Shown here: piece after piece, positions 1 through 8,244 of the stretch
Position numbering within the stretch: the stretch's first letter is position 1
How the letters are laid out: every line of letters starts with the position of its first letter
From: Rhodospirillales bacterium
GTDB lineage: Bacteria > Pseudomonadota > Alphaproteobacteria > Rhodospirillales > WMHbin7
NCBI GenBank assembly: GCA_016214125.1
Contig: JACRPC010000042.1
Location: 87,733-151,732 of the forward strand
DNA: 64,000 nt
Reading direction: 5' to 3'
Program-made: the position numbers and the translations under genes
The notes under the pieces: model-generated
Told to the model about the DNA's origin: nothing
The model's input: only the letters and a program-made list of their open reading frames with translations
Database searches by the model: none

Positions 1-112
1 CCAGAAGGCGGATGGCGTAGGGGCTGCGCTGGGCCAGCTTCGCATAGGCCGCGATCAGATCGTAGGCGCTTTTGCTTTCATTGTAGACCGGTAGGATCGC
101 GTGTACCTTCAT
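1..112 (-). CDS. Glycosyltransferase family 2, N-terminal fragment (runs off the left edge)
   Basis: The minus strand from 112 reads MKVHAILPVYNES, the typical first beta strand of a GT-A fold family 2 glycosyltransferase, followed by a helix of about 20 residues. Only about 37 residues are visible before the window ends, so the DxD motif and the acceptor domain cannot be checked. A purine-rich GTGAGG stretch sits just upstream of the ATG. The gene is divergent from the methyltransferase starting at 308, with 195 bases between them that would hold promoters for both. I see no clear sigma70 promoter or hairpin there. Confidence 0.6.
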   Translation of the reverse strand, partial: MKVHAILPVYNESKSAYDLIAAYAKLAQRSPYAIRLL

Positions 113-307
113 GCCTCACTTCTACCCTGCCCGGATTTGAATTTCATTGCCTTTCATCATCTTCGCCGGAGGCCAGCCGGACTCGTGGGAGCGATGATTG
201 AGCGCAGGCATAAGCAAACGACACTCTCTCAAGGCGTTTGTCAATTTCCGTGAGCCTGCGGAATTGGCTGTAGCAGATGCTGGGTAGTTAGCGGGACGTT
301 ACTCAAT

Positions 308-955
308 ATGGTCTGTAATAATGACTACTATAATCAAGCATATAAGGATTATGCTCGCCAGAATCCGAGTATAAAGCTTAATTATTATTCTAAGCTACTG
401 AAACATGCTGCCGGTTATGTTCCGTCGCCCAGAGTTTTTGACTATGGCTGCGCGTTCGGCACTCTCCTGGCCCACCTTGGCCCCCAATGGGTGCGTTACG
501 GGGCCGATGTGAACCGTGAGGCGATTGACCAAGCCCGCCAGAACCTTCCGGATGTCACCTTTGCCACGCTCGATCCGCACAGTCAGGAATTGCCCTTTCC
601 TGGCCCCTTCGACGCGATTGCCTGTTGCGACGTGGCCGAGCATGTTCCAGACCCGCCCGCTCTTCTTGCCAAACTCGCTAGCCAGATCAAGCCGGGAGGC
701 GGGCTGCTGCTCGTCGTTCCCGTCTATGACGGGCCGACAGGCCCGGTGATCCGCCATCTCGACCGCGATCCAACGCACTTGCACAAGCTGGGCCGCGACG
801 CCTGGCTGAACATGATTGGCAGACCTTTGCGCATCGAAAGATGGGACGGAATCATGCGGTATCTGACGCCCTTTGGATATCTGCACGTCCCGACGAAATT
901 CTGGCGCCGCTGTACCCCGGCCATCGCCATCCTGGCCCGGCGATCGGCTGATTAG
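308..955 (+). CDS. Class I SAM-dependent methyltransferase
   Basis: This 215-residue protein has a class I methyltransferase core. The SAM-binding glycine loop is FDYGCAFGTLL at about residues 44-54, and a CCDVAEHVPDP acidic/aromatic motif follows near residue 105. This order is typical of Methyltransf_11/12-type enzymes found in glycan clusters. The substrate is unknown; O- or N-methylation of a sugar is the likely role. The first 35 or so codons (308-415) are strikingly AT-rich and full of Tyr, Asn and Lys, unlike the GC-rich remainder, which suggests a chimeric or recently acquired 5' end. It is followed by 82 bases before the regulator at 1038. Confidence 0.82.
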   Translation: MVCNNDYYNQAYKDYARQNPSIKLNYYSKLLKHAAGYVPSPRVFDYGCAFGTLLAHLGPQWVRYGADVNREAIDQARQNLPDVTFATLDPHSQELPFPGPFDAIACCDVAEHVPDPPALLAKLASQIKPGGGLLLVVPVYDGPTGPVIRHLDRDPTHLHKLGRDAWLNMIGRPLRIERWDGIMRYLTPFGYLHVPTKFWRRCTPAIAILARRSAD

Positions 956-1037
956 TCTGCCAACCCTTTCCGAACCACCAAGGCTTGGGGCATCCCGACT
1001 ATTGAATTCACCGCATGAATGAGTTAGCGTTCACGCC

Positions 1038-1697
1038 ATGAATGATCCGCTTTCCCAGGAACTTCTAGGCCCGGCCGCCACGTCCTCTGGCCTGTCCACC
1101 AAGGAAGAGAGGTTGACCACTTTCTTTTTGTTCAATGAAATTGAGCGTGAAGGGGTGGTGTCGCAGGAATCGCTGGCGACGCGCCTTGGCGTCGCCGTCG
1201 GGCTGACCAATGCCTACATCAAGCGCTGCGTTCGTAAGGGCTTGATAAAAATGCAGAAAGTACCGGCGCGGCGGTATGCCTATTTTCTCACGCCCACCGG
1301 GTTCGCGGAAAAAGGCCGCCTGACCGCCGAGTATTTGTCGCATTCGTTCGATTTTTTCCGCCGCGCCCGCAGCCAATCCTACGAGCTGCTCCACGCCGCC
1401 CATATGCGCGGCCTGCGACGGATCGTGCTCATTGGAGCGGACGAACTCGCGGAAGTCGCCGTCCTATCGGCGCTGGAGATATCAGGCCTCAAGCTGGTTG
1501 GCGTCGTTTCTCCGGGTCGCAACGCCACCCACTTTGCCGGCCTGCCGGTATTCAACGACCTCCAGGCCGCCGGTGATTTCGACGCCGTCATGGTGACCGA
1601 TACCTCGACCCCCAGGCAAACGTACGAAGAACTCCGCCAGCGCTTTGAGGAGGATCGAATCCTCCTCGCGCCGCTGCTTCATATCGTGCGTCGCTAG
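1038..1697 (+). CDS. Winged-helix regulator with Rossmann-like C-terminal domain
   Basis: The 219-residue protein has an N-terminal winged helix (about residues 25-90; SQESLATRLGVAVGLTNAYIKRCVRKGLI looks like helix-turn-helix plus recognition helix, and the wing carries RRYAYFLTPTGF). Its C-terminal half begins RRIVLIGADELAE near residue 130 and continues with alternating beta-alpha units (LKLVGVVSP, FDAVMVTDTS). That pattern resembles the nucleotide/CoA-binding-like Rossmann domain of FlaA1/WbpM-type and Gfo/Idh proteins. I infer a local regulator that binds DNA and senses a nucleotide or nucleotide-sugar ligand. It directly precedes the long glycan operon, separated by a leader with two hyphenated palindromes (1709-1757). 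The ATG overlaps the stop of a possible eight-residue leader ORF. Confidence 0.78.
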   Translation: MNDPLSQELLGPAATSSGLSTKEERLTTFFLFNEIEREGVVSQESLATRLGVAVGLTNAYIKRCVRKGLIKMQKVPARRYAYFLTPTGFAEKGRLTAEYLSHSFDFFRRARSQSYELLHAAHMRGLRRIVLIGADELAEVAVLSALEISGLKLVGVVSPGRNATHFAGLPVFNDLQAAGDFDAVMVTDTSTPRQTYEELRQRFEEDRILLAPLLHIVRR

Positions 1698-1708
1698 GGA
1701 TTTTGAAC

Positions 1709-1757
1709 CGCCCAGTTGGGCGCTCGTTTCGGCCTTGCGCTCGGGGTGATTTCACCC
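1709..1757. promoter_or_regulatory. Two adjacent hyphenated palindromes in the operon leader
   Basis: Between the regulator stop (1697) and the first operon gene (1843) lie CGCCC-AGTT-GGGCG at 1709-1722 and GGGTGA-TT-TCACCC at 1744-1757. Each can form a short hairpin or serve as a dyad-symmetric protein site. No long T-tract follows either, so they are not textbook intrinsic terminators. Operators for the adjacent winged-helix protein, or a leader attenuator, are both possible; this is inference. Confidence 0.35.
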
Positions 1758-1842
1758 GGAGTGCGGTAGCGTGCGCAGGGCTAGGCCTCCCCGGCGTCCC
1801 CTCACTCTTCCTTTTCCTAGCATTGGCAAGGCGCCGTTTCCC

Positions 1843-3219
1843 ATGAGCAAGATCAAGGTTCTTGTTGTCATCGATCATGACATCATGATCCGCCATTTCC
1901 TCCATAGCGGCGTCTTTCGGACCCTGGCAATAACGCATGATGTGACGTTTGTCTTCCCGGACCCCGCCACCAGCCGCCGCGTGACCCTGGATGTCAAACA
2001 GCTCAACCTGCCGGGCGACATTCTGCATCTTCCCATCGACACGCAGCGGTCGGCTATCTGGAACAAGCTGAATGCCGTTTCGCGGTTTCGCTGGCGTCCC
2101 GGCGCGCATCACGCCGCCATGCGGAAAATCGTCTTGGATGGAATCGGCCCCAAACTCGCCCGACAATATGCTTGGCTTGGGCTGCCGGGAATTTTCACCC
2201 TCTTCCGCCACCGTGCGCGGTCGCGCCTGAAGCCGCCGAACCGCCCGATGGCCGCGCTGCTCGACCGCGTCAGGCCGGACGTGGTGATCCATCCGACCGT
2301 TCTCTACGGGCCCTATGTTCAAGATTTGCTGCTGGAATGCAAACGGCGAGGCATCCCCCTGGTCTACGTCATGAATTCCTGGGACAACATCGTCACGAAA
2401 TCCCTCATGGATATGAATCTCGATTGGCTTCTCGTCTGGGGCGAGCAGACCCGACAGCACGCCCTCCGCTATATGAAGGCCAATCCCAAGAAGGTCGTGT
2501 CCTTCGGCGCCGCGCAGTTCGACGTCTATCGCGATCCGCCCGCCGTGCAGAGGCGGGATTTTTTCGCCGAGCATGGCATCGACCCTTCCCTCCGACTGGT
2601 TCTTTATGCTGGGTCGAACATCATCGCTGACGAGCACAAGCACCTCGTCATGCTGGACGCGGCCATTCACGACGGAAGACTGGCCAACTGCGCGATCCTC
2701 TATCGGCCGCATCCCTGGGGGATCACGGCGGACATGGCCAAGCGCATTCTGGCGCACCCCTGGCGCTCCGTTTTTCTCGACAATTCGTTGCGCCCACACA
2801 TGGAGCGGGTCGCCGGAAACCCCGATGTCGTGGCCTATCCCGACTACCGGACGACGCGCGATGTGCTGAACAGTGTCGATGCCGTGATTTCACCGCTCTC
2901 GACAATTATCTTAGAGGCGATGATTTGCGGCAAACCACCAATCTGCTTCCATCCGGTCAACGATGACGCGCCCTACTACGATCAACTGGCACCCCTCGCC
3001 CATTTCAAGGAAATTTACGACTTGCCGGAAGTGCTAAAGGCCTACGGCGACAACGAGTTGATTCCCCGCGCGGCGGATCTGCTGACTTCGCTTGAGAGGC
3101 CGGGAATTGCCGAAGAGCAGCGCCAGGCCAGCAAGTTCTTCGTCGATCTGCATGACGCGCCCTATGGCGAGAGGCTGGTTCTGTTCGTCGAAGGCTTGGT
3201 CGGCTACGCTCCCTTATGA
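1843..3219 (+). CDS. GT-B-like glycosyltransferase / surface carbohydrate biosynthesis protein
   Basis: A 458-residue protein with two Rossmann-like halves. The N-terminal half starts KIKVLVVIDHD and includes VVIHPTVLYGPY and the VMNSWDN signature often seen in surface-carbohydrate proteins. The C-terminal half contains YRPHPWG and the donor-site-like VISPLSTIILEAMICGKPPI. This resembles CDP-glycerol glycerophosphotransferase-like and capsule-type GT-B enzymes. I chose ATG 1843 because residues encoded upstream are low-complexity Arg/Pro and unlike the family. It is first in the operon and overlaps neuB by ATGA, so it may transfer the nonulosonate made by the next three genes. Confidence 0.72.
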   Translation: MSKIKVLVVIDHDIMIRHFLHSGVFRTLAITHDVTFVFPDPATSRRVTLDVKQLNLPGDILHLPIDTQRSAIWNKLNAVSRFRWRPGAHHAAMRKIVLDGIGPKLARQYAWLGLPGIFTLFRHRARSRLKPPNRPMAALLDRVRPDVVIHPTVLYGPYVQDLLLECKRRGIPLVYVMNSWDNIVTKSLMDMNLDWLLVWGEQTRQHALRYMKANPKKVVSFGAAQFDVYRDPPAVQRRDFFAEHGIDPSLRLVLYAGSNIIADEHKHLVMLDAAIHDGRLANCAILYRPHPWGITADMAKRILAHPWRSVFLDNSLRPHMERVAGNPDVVAYPDYRTTRDVLNSVDAVISPLSTIILEAMICGKPPICFHPVNDDAPYYDQLAPLAHFKEIYDLPEVLKAYGDNELIPRAADLLTSLERPGIAEEQRQASKFFVDLHDAPYGERLVLFVEGLVGYAPL

Positions 3220-4244
3220 GTCAAGACTTTCCCAGCGTGATCGAAATCGCCGGGCGCGCCATCGGCCCCGGAGCCCCCGTCTTCATCATCGCGGAGGCGG
3301 GCGTTGCCCATTTCGGCGATCCGGCAAAGGCCGATGCGTTGGTCGATCTCGCCGCCGAGGGCGGAGCCGACGCCTTCAAAACGCAGGCCTTTGCCACGGA
3401 TCGCCTGATTGCGTCGTCCTCCCCCGAGTGGCGCGACCGCTTGCGGTCCAAGGAGGTCGGCTTTTCCTTTCTTGAGCGAATGCATGAGCGCTGCAAGATA
3501 CGGGGCCTCACATTCCTCTGCACGGCCCACGATGAGACGGCGCTCGACTGGGTGGCGCGCCTCAATCCTCCCGCTTGCAAGATCGGCTCCGGCGAACGCG
3601 GCAACTTGCCGTTTCTTAAGAAAATTGCCGCCTTGGGCAAGCCGGTCCTCCTCTCGACGGGCATGCATGAACGCGCCCATGTTGAGCAGTCCCTTGACGC
3701 CTTGCGCAGCGCGGGCTGCCGCGAACTCGCTCTGCTCCACTGCGTCACCAGCTATCCCACGCCCAACGAGCAGGTGGGCTTGCGGGCGATGAGCGCCTTG
3801 TCTCGCCTGTTTCCCGGCCCGGTCGGCTATTCCGACCACACAGCAGGTCACCAGGCGGTCCTCTGCGCCGTGGCGATGGGGGCCAGCTTGATCGAAAAAC
3901 ACATCACCTTGGACTTCAACGTCCCGAACGCCCAGGACTGGAAGGTCTCTTGCGGACCTCGCGACTTCCCGCAATTTGTAAAATCGATCCGCGAGGTGGA
4001 GGCCAGCCTGGGCCGCGCCGAGCTGATCATTCAACCCTGCGAGAGGCCAGCGTTGGATTGGGCGCTGAAGTCGCTTGTCGCCGCGAGAGATTTGGCTGCG
4101 GGAACGGTTCTCAGCCGCGACATGCTGGAAGCCAAGCGCCCAGGGCGCGGCATCGCGCCGGCCGAGCTGGATCAGGTGATTGGCAGACATCTGCTCACCC
4201 CCCTGATGGCGGACGGCGCCTTGACATGGGACATCCTGGCGTGA
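3216..4244 (+). CDS. neuB: NeuB-family nonulosonate synthase (copy 1)
   Basis: This 342-residue enzyme belongs to the NeuB/PseI/LegI family, which condenses phosphoenolpyruvate with a 6-carbon N-acyl mannosamine-type sugar. Visible hallmarks are FIIAEAGVAHFGD near the N-terminus, KIGSGE, CVTSYPTP, the metal/PEP-site GYSDHT and EKHITLD. A C-terminal SAF (antifreeze-like) domain follows (VAARDLAAGTVLSRDML). DAFKTQ replaces the usual DAVKFQ. It overlaps the upstream gene (ATGA) and the downstream neuC (GTGA), so the trio is translationally coupled. Motifs do not settle whether the product is sialic, legionaminic or another nonulosonic acid; the hydrolysing epimerase next door favours a sialic or legionaminic route. 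Confidence 0.92.
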   Translation: MSQDFPSVIEIAGRAIGPGAPVFIIAEAGVAHFGDPAKADALVDLAAEGGADAFKTQAFATDRLIASSSPEWRDRLRSKEVGFSFLERMHERCKIRGLTFLCTAHDETALDWVARLNPPACKIGSGERGNLPFLKKIAALGKPVLLSTGMHERAHVEQSLDALRSAGCRELALLHCVTSYPTPNEQVGLRAMSALSRLFPGPVGYSDHTAGHQAVLCAVAMGASLIEKHITLDFNVPNAQDWKVSCGPRDFPQFVKSIREVEASLGRAELIIQPCERPALDWALKSLVAARDLAAGTVLSRDMLEAKRPGRGIAPAELDQVIGRHLLTPLMADGALTWDILA

Positions 4245-5413
4245 CCGCCCGGCGCATCGCCGTGCTGACCGGCAAGCGCGGCGGCTTTGGCGCCATGAAG
4301 CCCATGCTGCGCGCTATCGACGCCGATCCTGGCCTGGAGCTGCAGCTGATCGTCACCGATCAGCATGTAAGCCAAGCCTTCGGCAACACGATCGACGAGG
4401 TGAAGCGTGACTTCAAGGTTGCCGCCGCCATCGACATGGCGCAAAGCGGAGGCGGGCCTGCGCAACGCGCCCAGGCCCTTGGCACATGCCTCCATCGCAT
4501 GTCCGGCGCTCTCTTGGATCTTAGCCCCGACTTGCTCGTCCTCTATGGCGACCGCGGCGAGGTTCTGGCGACCGCCATTGCGGCGATTCATCTGGGTATC
4601 CCGATTGCCCATCTGCAAGGCGGGGATGTTTCGGGCAATGTCGATGAATCGATGCGCCACGCCATTACCAAACTGGCGCATCTTCACTTCCCCTCGACGG
4701 CGGCAAGCGCCCAGCGCATCCGCGCCATGGGCGAGGAGGCTTGGCGAATCCAGGCCGTAGGCGACAATCATATCGATCTGATTGTCGCCGGCGAATTCAC
4801 GCCTCCTGAAATGGTGCGGCAGAAATTCGGGCTTTCCCCTGACGTGGCGCCCATCGTCGTTCTGCAGCATTCGGAAACCGTGCGCCTGCGCGACAACTAC
4901 GCCGACATGCAGGCCACGCTGAGGGCCGTTCTCGCAACCGGAAGGCCCACGATCGCCGTCTATCCCTGTTCGGACCACGGCTATGAGGATGTCGTCAGGG
5001 CGATCGAAGAACAGCGCGGCCATCCCCGGCTTTCGATCTTCCGCAATATCGACGCCCCCGATTTTTGGGGTCTTTTGTCGATATCGGCCCTCATGGTTGG
5101 CAACTCGTCGGCGGGGTTGATCGAAACGCCCTCCTTTCGCATTCCCTCGCTGTGCCTGGGAGAGCGCCAGAAGGGCCGGGGGCGGGCCGAGAATGTCCTT
5201 GCGTGCGACTATGAGCCGGACCGGATCGCCCTGGCGCTCGACAAAGCGTTGAACGACAAGGCGTTTCGCCAGCGGGTCGCCACCTGTTCGCAGCCCTTTG
5301 GCGACGGCTTGGCCTGGAAGAGAATCGTCGACCGGCTGAAGAGTGTTGAGCTTGATGCCAAGCTTCTGGAAAAGCGCCTTGACCTTGAAAGCCTCGACGG
5401 AGGGCCGTCCTGA
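4241..5413 (+). CDS. neuC: UDP-N-acetylglucosamine 2-epimerase, hydrolysing (NeuC/LegG type)
   Basis: The 390-residue protein matches the hydrolysing UDP-HexNAc 2-epimerase family that releases an N-acyl mannosamine for NeuB. Signatures are LTGKRGGFGAMKPML at the start, YGDRGEVLA, AHLQGGDVSGNVDESMRH and TKLAHLHF, and NSSAGLIE near the C-terminus. The GTG at 4241 overlaps the neuB stop as GTGA; an ATG five codons earlier (4226) is an alternative start. It ends TGATG with the cytidylyltransferase. Substrate could be UDP-GlcNAc or a UDP-diacetamido sugar. Confidence 0.92.
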   Translation: MTARRIAVLTGKRGGFGAMKPMLRAIDADPGLELQLIVTDQHVSQAFGNTIDEVKRDFKVAAAIDMAQSGGGPAQRAQALGTCLHRMSGALLDLSPDLLVLYGDRGEVLATAIAAIHLGIPIAHLQGGDVSGNVDESMRHAITKLAHLHFPSTAASAQRIRAMGEEAWRIQAVGDNHIDLIVAGEFTPPEMVRQKFGLSPDVAPIVVLQHSETVRLRDNYADMQATLRAVLATGRPTIAVYPCSDHGYEDVVRAIEEQRGHPRLSIFRNIDAPDFWGLLSISALMVGNSSAGLIETPSFRIPSLCLGERQKGRGRAENVLACDYEPDRIALALDKALNDKAFRQRVATCSQPFGDGLAWKRIVDRLKSVELDAKLLEKRLDLESLDGGPS

Positions 5414-6126
5414 TGGCGGCCCGAGACGTGCTGGCCTTGATCCCGGCGCGCGGCGGCTCTAAGGGCATTCCACGCAAGAACCTGCAGATTCTTGGCGGCG
5501 CTTCCTTGACCGGCCTTGCCCTTCAATGCGCCCTCAAGGCTAAATCCATCACGCGCGTCGCCCTGTCTACGGACGACCCTGAAATCGCCGCCGCCGGCAG
5601 GGCCTTGGGCGCCGATATCATCCACCGGCCACAGGAACTGGCGGACGACCAGGCTCAAACCCTGCCCGTTCTGCGTCACGCCCTTGAGGCCTGCGCGGAT
5701 CGCGGCCTTCATTTCGAAGCCCTAGTGCTTCTTGAGCCCACCAGCCCCTTCCGGACGCCCGGTCTGATTGATGACTGTCTTGAATTGCTGTTTAGCGAGC
5801 CTTCCGGCAGCGTCGTCACCGTCACCCAACTGGAGAGAAATCCTTTCAATATCTTCAAGGTTGAGGGACACCGCGCCCAGCGTTTCGTGCGCGACCCTTT
5901 GCCAATTACTTGGCGGCGCCAGGATTTCGACATGCTAAAGCGCATCAATGGCTGCGTTTATGCCGCAAGGGTGGCCGATATCAAAGAGGGGCATTTGGTG
6001 ACGGAACCCATCCGGGTCCTCGAAATGCCAGCAGAATGCTCGATCAACATCGACACCCCGCTCGATCTGGAGATCGCCCGGATGATCGCCGGCCGCATGC
6101 CGGAACTGCTGCGCCCGTTAATCTGA
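5413..6126 (+). CDS. neuA: Acylneuraminate (nonulosonate) cytidylyltransferase
   Basis: A 237-residue CMP-sugar synthetase. The nucleotide-binding N-terminus ALIPARGGSKGIPRKNL is the family signature, followed by STDDPEIA and a central LLEPTSPFR. Length and motifs fit CMP-Neu5Ac/CMP-legionaminate/CMP-pseudaminate synthetases, which activate the free nonulosonic acid with CTP in the cytosol. It completes the neuB-neuC-neuA set. A second, SpsF-type cytidylyltransferase lies at 31647, so two activated acidic sugars may be made. Confidence 0.92.
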   Translation: MAARDVLALIPARGGSKGIPRKNLQILGGASLTGLALQCALKAKSITRVALSTDDPEIAAAGRALGADIIHRPQELADDQAQTLPVLRHALEACADRGLHFEALVLLEPTSPFRTPGLIDDCLELLFSEPSGSVVTVTQLERNPFNIFKVEGHRAQRFVRDPLPITWRRQDFDMLKRINGCVYAARVADIKEGHLVTEPIRVLEMPAECSINIDTPLDLEIARMIAGRMPELLRPLI

Positions 6127-6132
6127 AGCGGC

Positions 6133-8178
6133 ATGTCCCATCCCGTCTTCCTGGCTGACCTGACCTACACGCAGCATTCCTTGCAGTCGGAAATCATTCC
6201 GCACGCCATCGGCTGCGTGGGCGCGGTCGCCCAGAGCCGCCTGGGCGGCGCCGTTTCCATCTCGCTTTTCAAGCGTCCCGAAAAGCTGGCCGCCGCACTT
6301 GAACATCAGCAGCCCAAAATTGTGGCGTTTTCCTCCTATGCCTGGAATTTCCGCCTCTCTTACCGTTTTGCCGCCGCGATCAAGCAGAGCCGTCCCGGAA
6401 CCGTGACGATCTTTGGCGGTCCCAACTATCCAGGCGAAGCCGAACGCCAAGCTGAGTTCCTTCGTGCGCACCCGGCGATTGATTTTTTCGTCGTCAAGGA
6501 AGGAGAACTGCCTTTCGCCAATCTGGCGGCGGCCCTCGTCGCAAATGACTTCCGTCTCGACCAAGAGTACGACATCCCTTCCGTTCACTATTTCGATAAG
6601 AGCGCCATGTCCGTGCGCTTGCCCGCCCTTGAGACGCGCCTGCCTGATCTTGCCGCCATCCCTTCGCCCTACTTATCGGGCCAGCTGGATGAATTTATCG
6701 ACGATGGCTTCCAACCGATCATCCAGACCAATCGAGGCTGCCCATTTTCCTGTACCTTCTGCGTCGAAGGCGAGGGCTATTACAGCCGGGTGGTCAAAAA
6801 GCCGAGATCAAGGATCGAAGACGAGCTCCATTATATTGGTCAGCGCATGGCGCCCCGGGTCGCCCAGGGCAAGCGTGCGGATTTGTTCATCGCCGATTCC
6901 AATTTCGGCATGTTCGCCGAGGATATCGAGACCTGCCACGCGCTTCGCGACTGTCAAGACAAGTACGACTGGCCGCAATTCATCAGCGTCGCCACCGGCA
7001 AGAATCAGAAGGAGCGGGTGATCGAGGCGGCCCGCCTTGTTCGTGGCGCCTTGCGGCTTTCCGGCTCGGTCCAGTCCTTGGATGAGGAGGTGCTGGACAA
7101 GATCAAGCGGCGCAATGTCGCCGCCAGCCAGTTGCTGGAGATTGCCCAGATGGGCGGCGAGCTTGGCGCCAACACCTATTCCGAACTTATCCTCGCCCTG
7201 CCCGGTCAGACCGTTGCTAGTTACGAGGAAACCGTGGCGCAGCTCCTGGAAATGGGATTCAACAACGTTGAAACCTATACTTTGATGCTCCTTTATGGAA
7301 CGGAAATGGAGAGTGCCGAACAGCGGACGCTTTTTGGTCTAAGAACCAAATTCCGCGTCATTCCAAGGTGCTTTGGGTATTATGACGTTCTGGGCCAGCC
7401 GGTTTGCGTAGGGGAAATCGAGGAAGTCGTCATCGCCACCCGGGACATGTCTTACGACGAGTACATCTCGTGCCGCAAGTTCGCTCTGCTCGTCACCCTG
7501 TTTCACAATGATGGTTATTTTGATCTTGGCCTGCGCCTCCTAAAACAATCCGGAACTCCCGTCTTTGACGCCATCAAGGCCGTTTCCAGGTCCATAGAAG
7601 CATCCGTTCTCATTTCGTATTTTAGCCGTTTTGCCCAGGATACCCAGGATGAATTATGGGATCAGGCAACCGGACTTGAAGCCTCTTTGAGGGACCCAGA
7701 GACCATCCAGCGCTATATTTCTGGAGAACTGGGCAACAATATTCTTTACCGCTACAAGTCGCTCGCCATGGTCGAGGCGCCCCAGGCTCTGAGCCAGACC
7801 TTCGAGGCCGCCATCGTCTCGTCATGGGAAGCGCGTCACGGAGCGATGAATGCCGATCAAAGGGGGTTCGTCGCCGAGCTGATGGCGTACTCCACCTGCC
7901 GGATGCAAAATCTGTTTCATGACCGCGAGGCGGAGCCGCAGCTCGTGACGGGTTGGAATTTCGAAGAAATCCTTGATCAAGGGTTGTTTTTGCACATCGG
8001 CACAAGCGTTTGGCCCGGACCCGTAAAGCGGTTGGCCTTCGTCCACGATCACGAGCAGAAGCGCGTCATCCATTGGCTGCTGGACACCTATGGCTCTGAC
8101 GAGCGCGGCCTTACACGACTGGTCACGCGATGCAATCTGAAACAGCTTCTTCGTAAACCCGCCTTCGCGGCCGCCTAG
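6133..8178 (+). CDS. Radical SAM protein with B12-binding-like N-terminal domain and long C-terminal extension
   Basis: A large 681-residue protein. Residues 1-150 look like a cobalamin-binding-type Rossmann fold (VAFSSYAWNFRLSYRFAAAI, VTIFGGPNYPGE, VKEGELPF), but no DxHxxG base-off motif is visible. The radical SAM domain follows with C203, C207 and C210 (GCPFSCTFC) and SELILALPGQT later in the barrel. Residues from about 430 to 681 form an extension I do not recognise. It begins six bases after neuA ends and precedes the sulfoquinovose synthase. Likely roles are C-methylation, epimerisation or dehydration on a nucleotide sugar or glycan; the reaction is unknown. Confidence 0.85.
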   Translation: MSHPVFLADLTYTQHSLQSEIIPHAIGCVGAVAQSRLGGAVSISLFKRPEKLAAALEHQQPKIVAFSSYAWNFRLSYRFAAAIKQSRPGTVTIFGGPNYPGEAERQAEFLRAHPAIDFFVVKEGELPFANLAAALVANDFRLDQEYDIPSVHYFDKSAMSVRLPALETRLPDLAAIPSPYLSGQLDEFIDDGFQPIIQTNRGCPFSCTFCVEGEGYYSRVVKKPRSRIEDELHYIGQRMAPRVAQGKRADLFIADSNFGMFAEDIETCHALRDCQDKYDWPQFISVATGKNQKERVIEAARLVRGALRLSGSVQSLDEEVLDKIKRRNVAASQLLEIAQMGGELGANTYSELILALPGQTVASYEETVAQLLEMGFNNVETYTLMLLYGTEMESAEQRTLFGLRTKFRVIPRCFGYYDVLGQPVCVGEIEEVVIATRDMSYDEYISCRKFALLVTLFHNDGYFDLGLRLLKQSGTPVFDAIKAVSRSIEASVLISYFSRFAQDTQDELWDQATGLEASLRDPETIQRYISGELGNNILYRYKSLAMVEAPQALSQTFEAAIVSSWEARHGAMNADQRGFVAELMAYSTCRMQNLFHDREAEPQLVTGWNFEEILDQGLFLHIGTSVWPGPVKRLAFVHDHEQKRVIHWLLDTYGSDERGLTRLVTRCNLKQLLRKPAFAAA

Positions 8179-8244
8179 ATGTTGTTCTTTGCTGCTGCAA
8201 TTGCTAGATCAGCTTCCTGAAATCCCTAATTTGGTTGAGATGTC

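Noticed and set aside
113..307. Promoters in the left divergent intergenic region
   Set aside because: TTGTCA is present but no acceptable -10 box lies 16-18 bases downstream.
978..988. CCAAG-G-CTTGG palindrome before the regulator as an operator
   Set aside because: An 11-base hyphenated dyad is expected by chance at this frequency and nothing else supports it.
1588..2799. Long minus-strand open frame opposite the regulator end and the GT-B-like gene
   Set aside because: Low-complexity Arg/Gly/Asp-rich translation without motifs, overlapping genes with clear family signatures.
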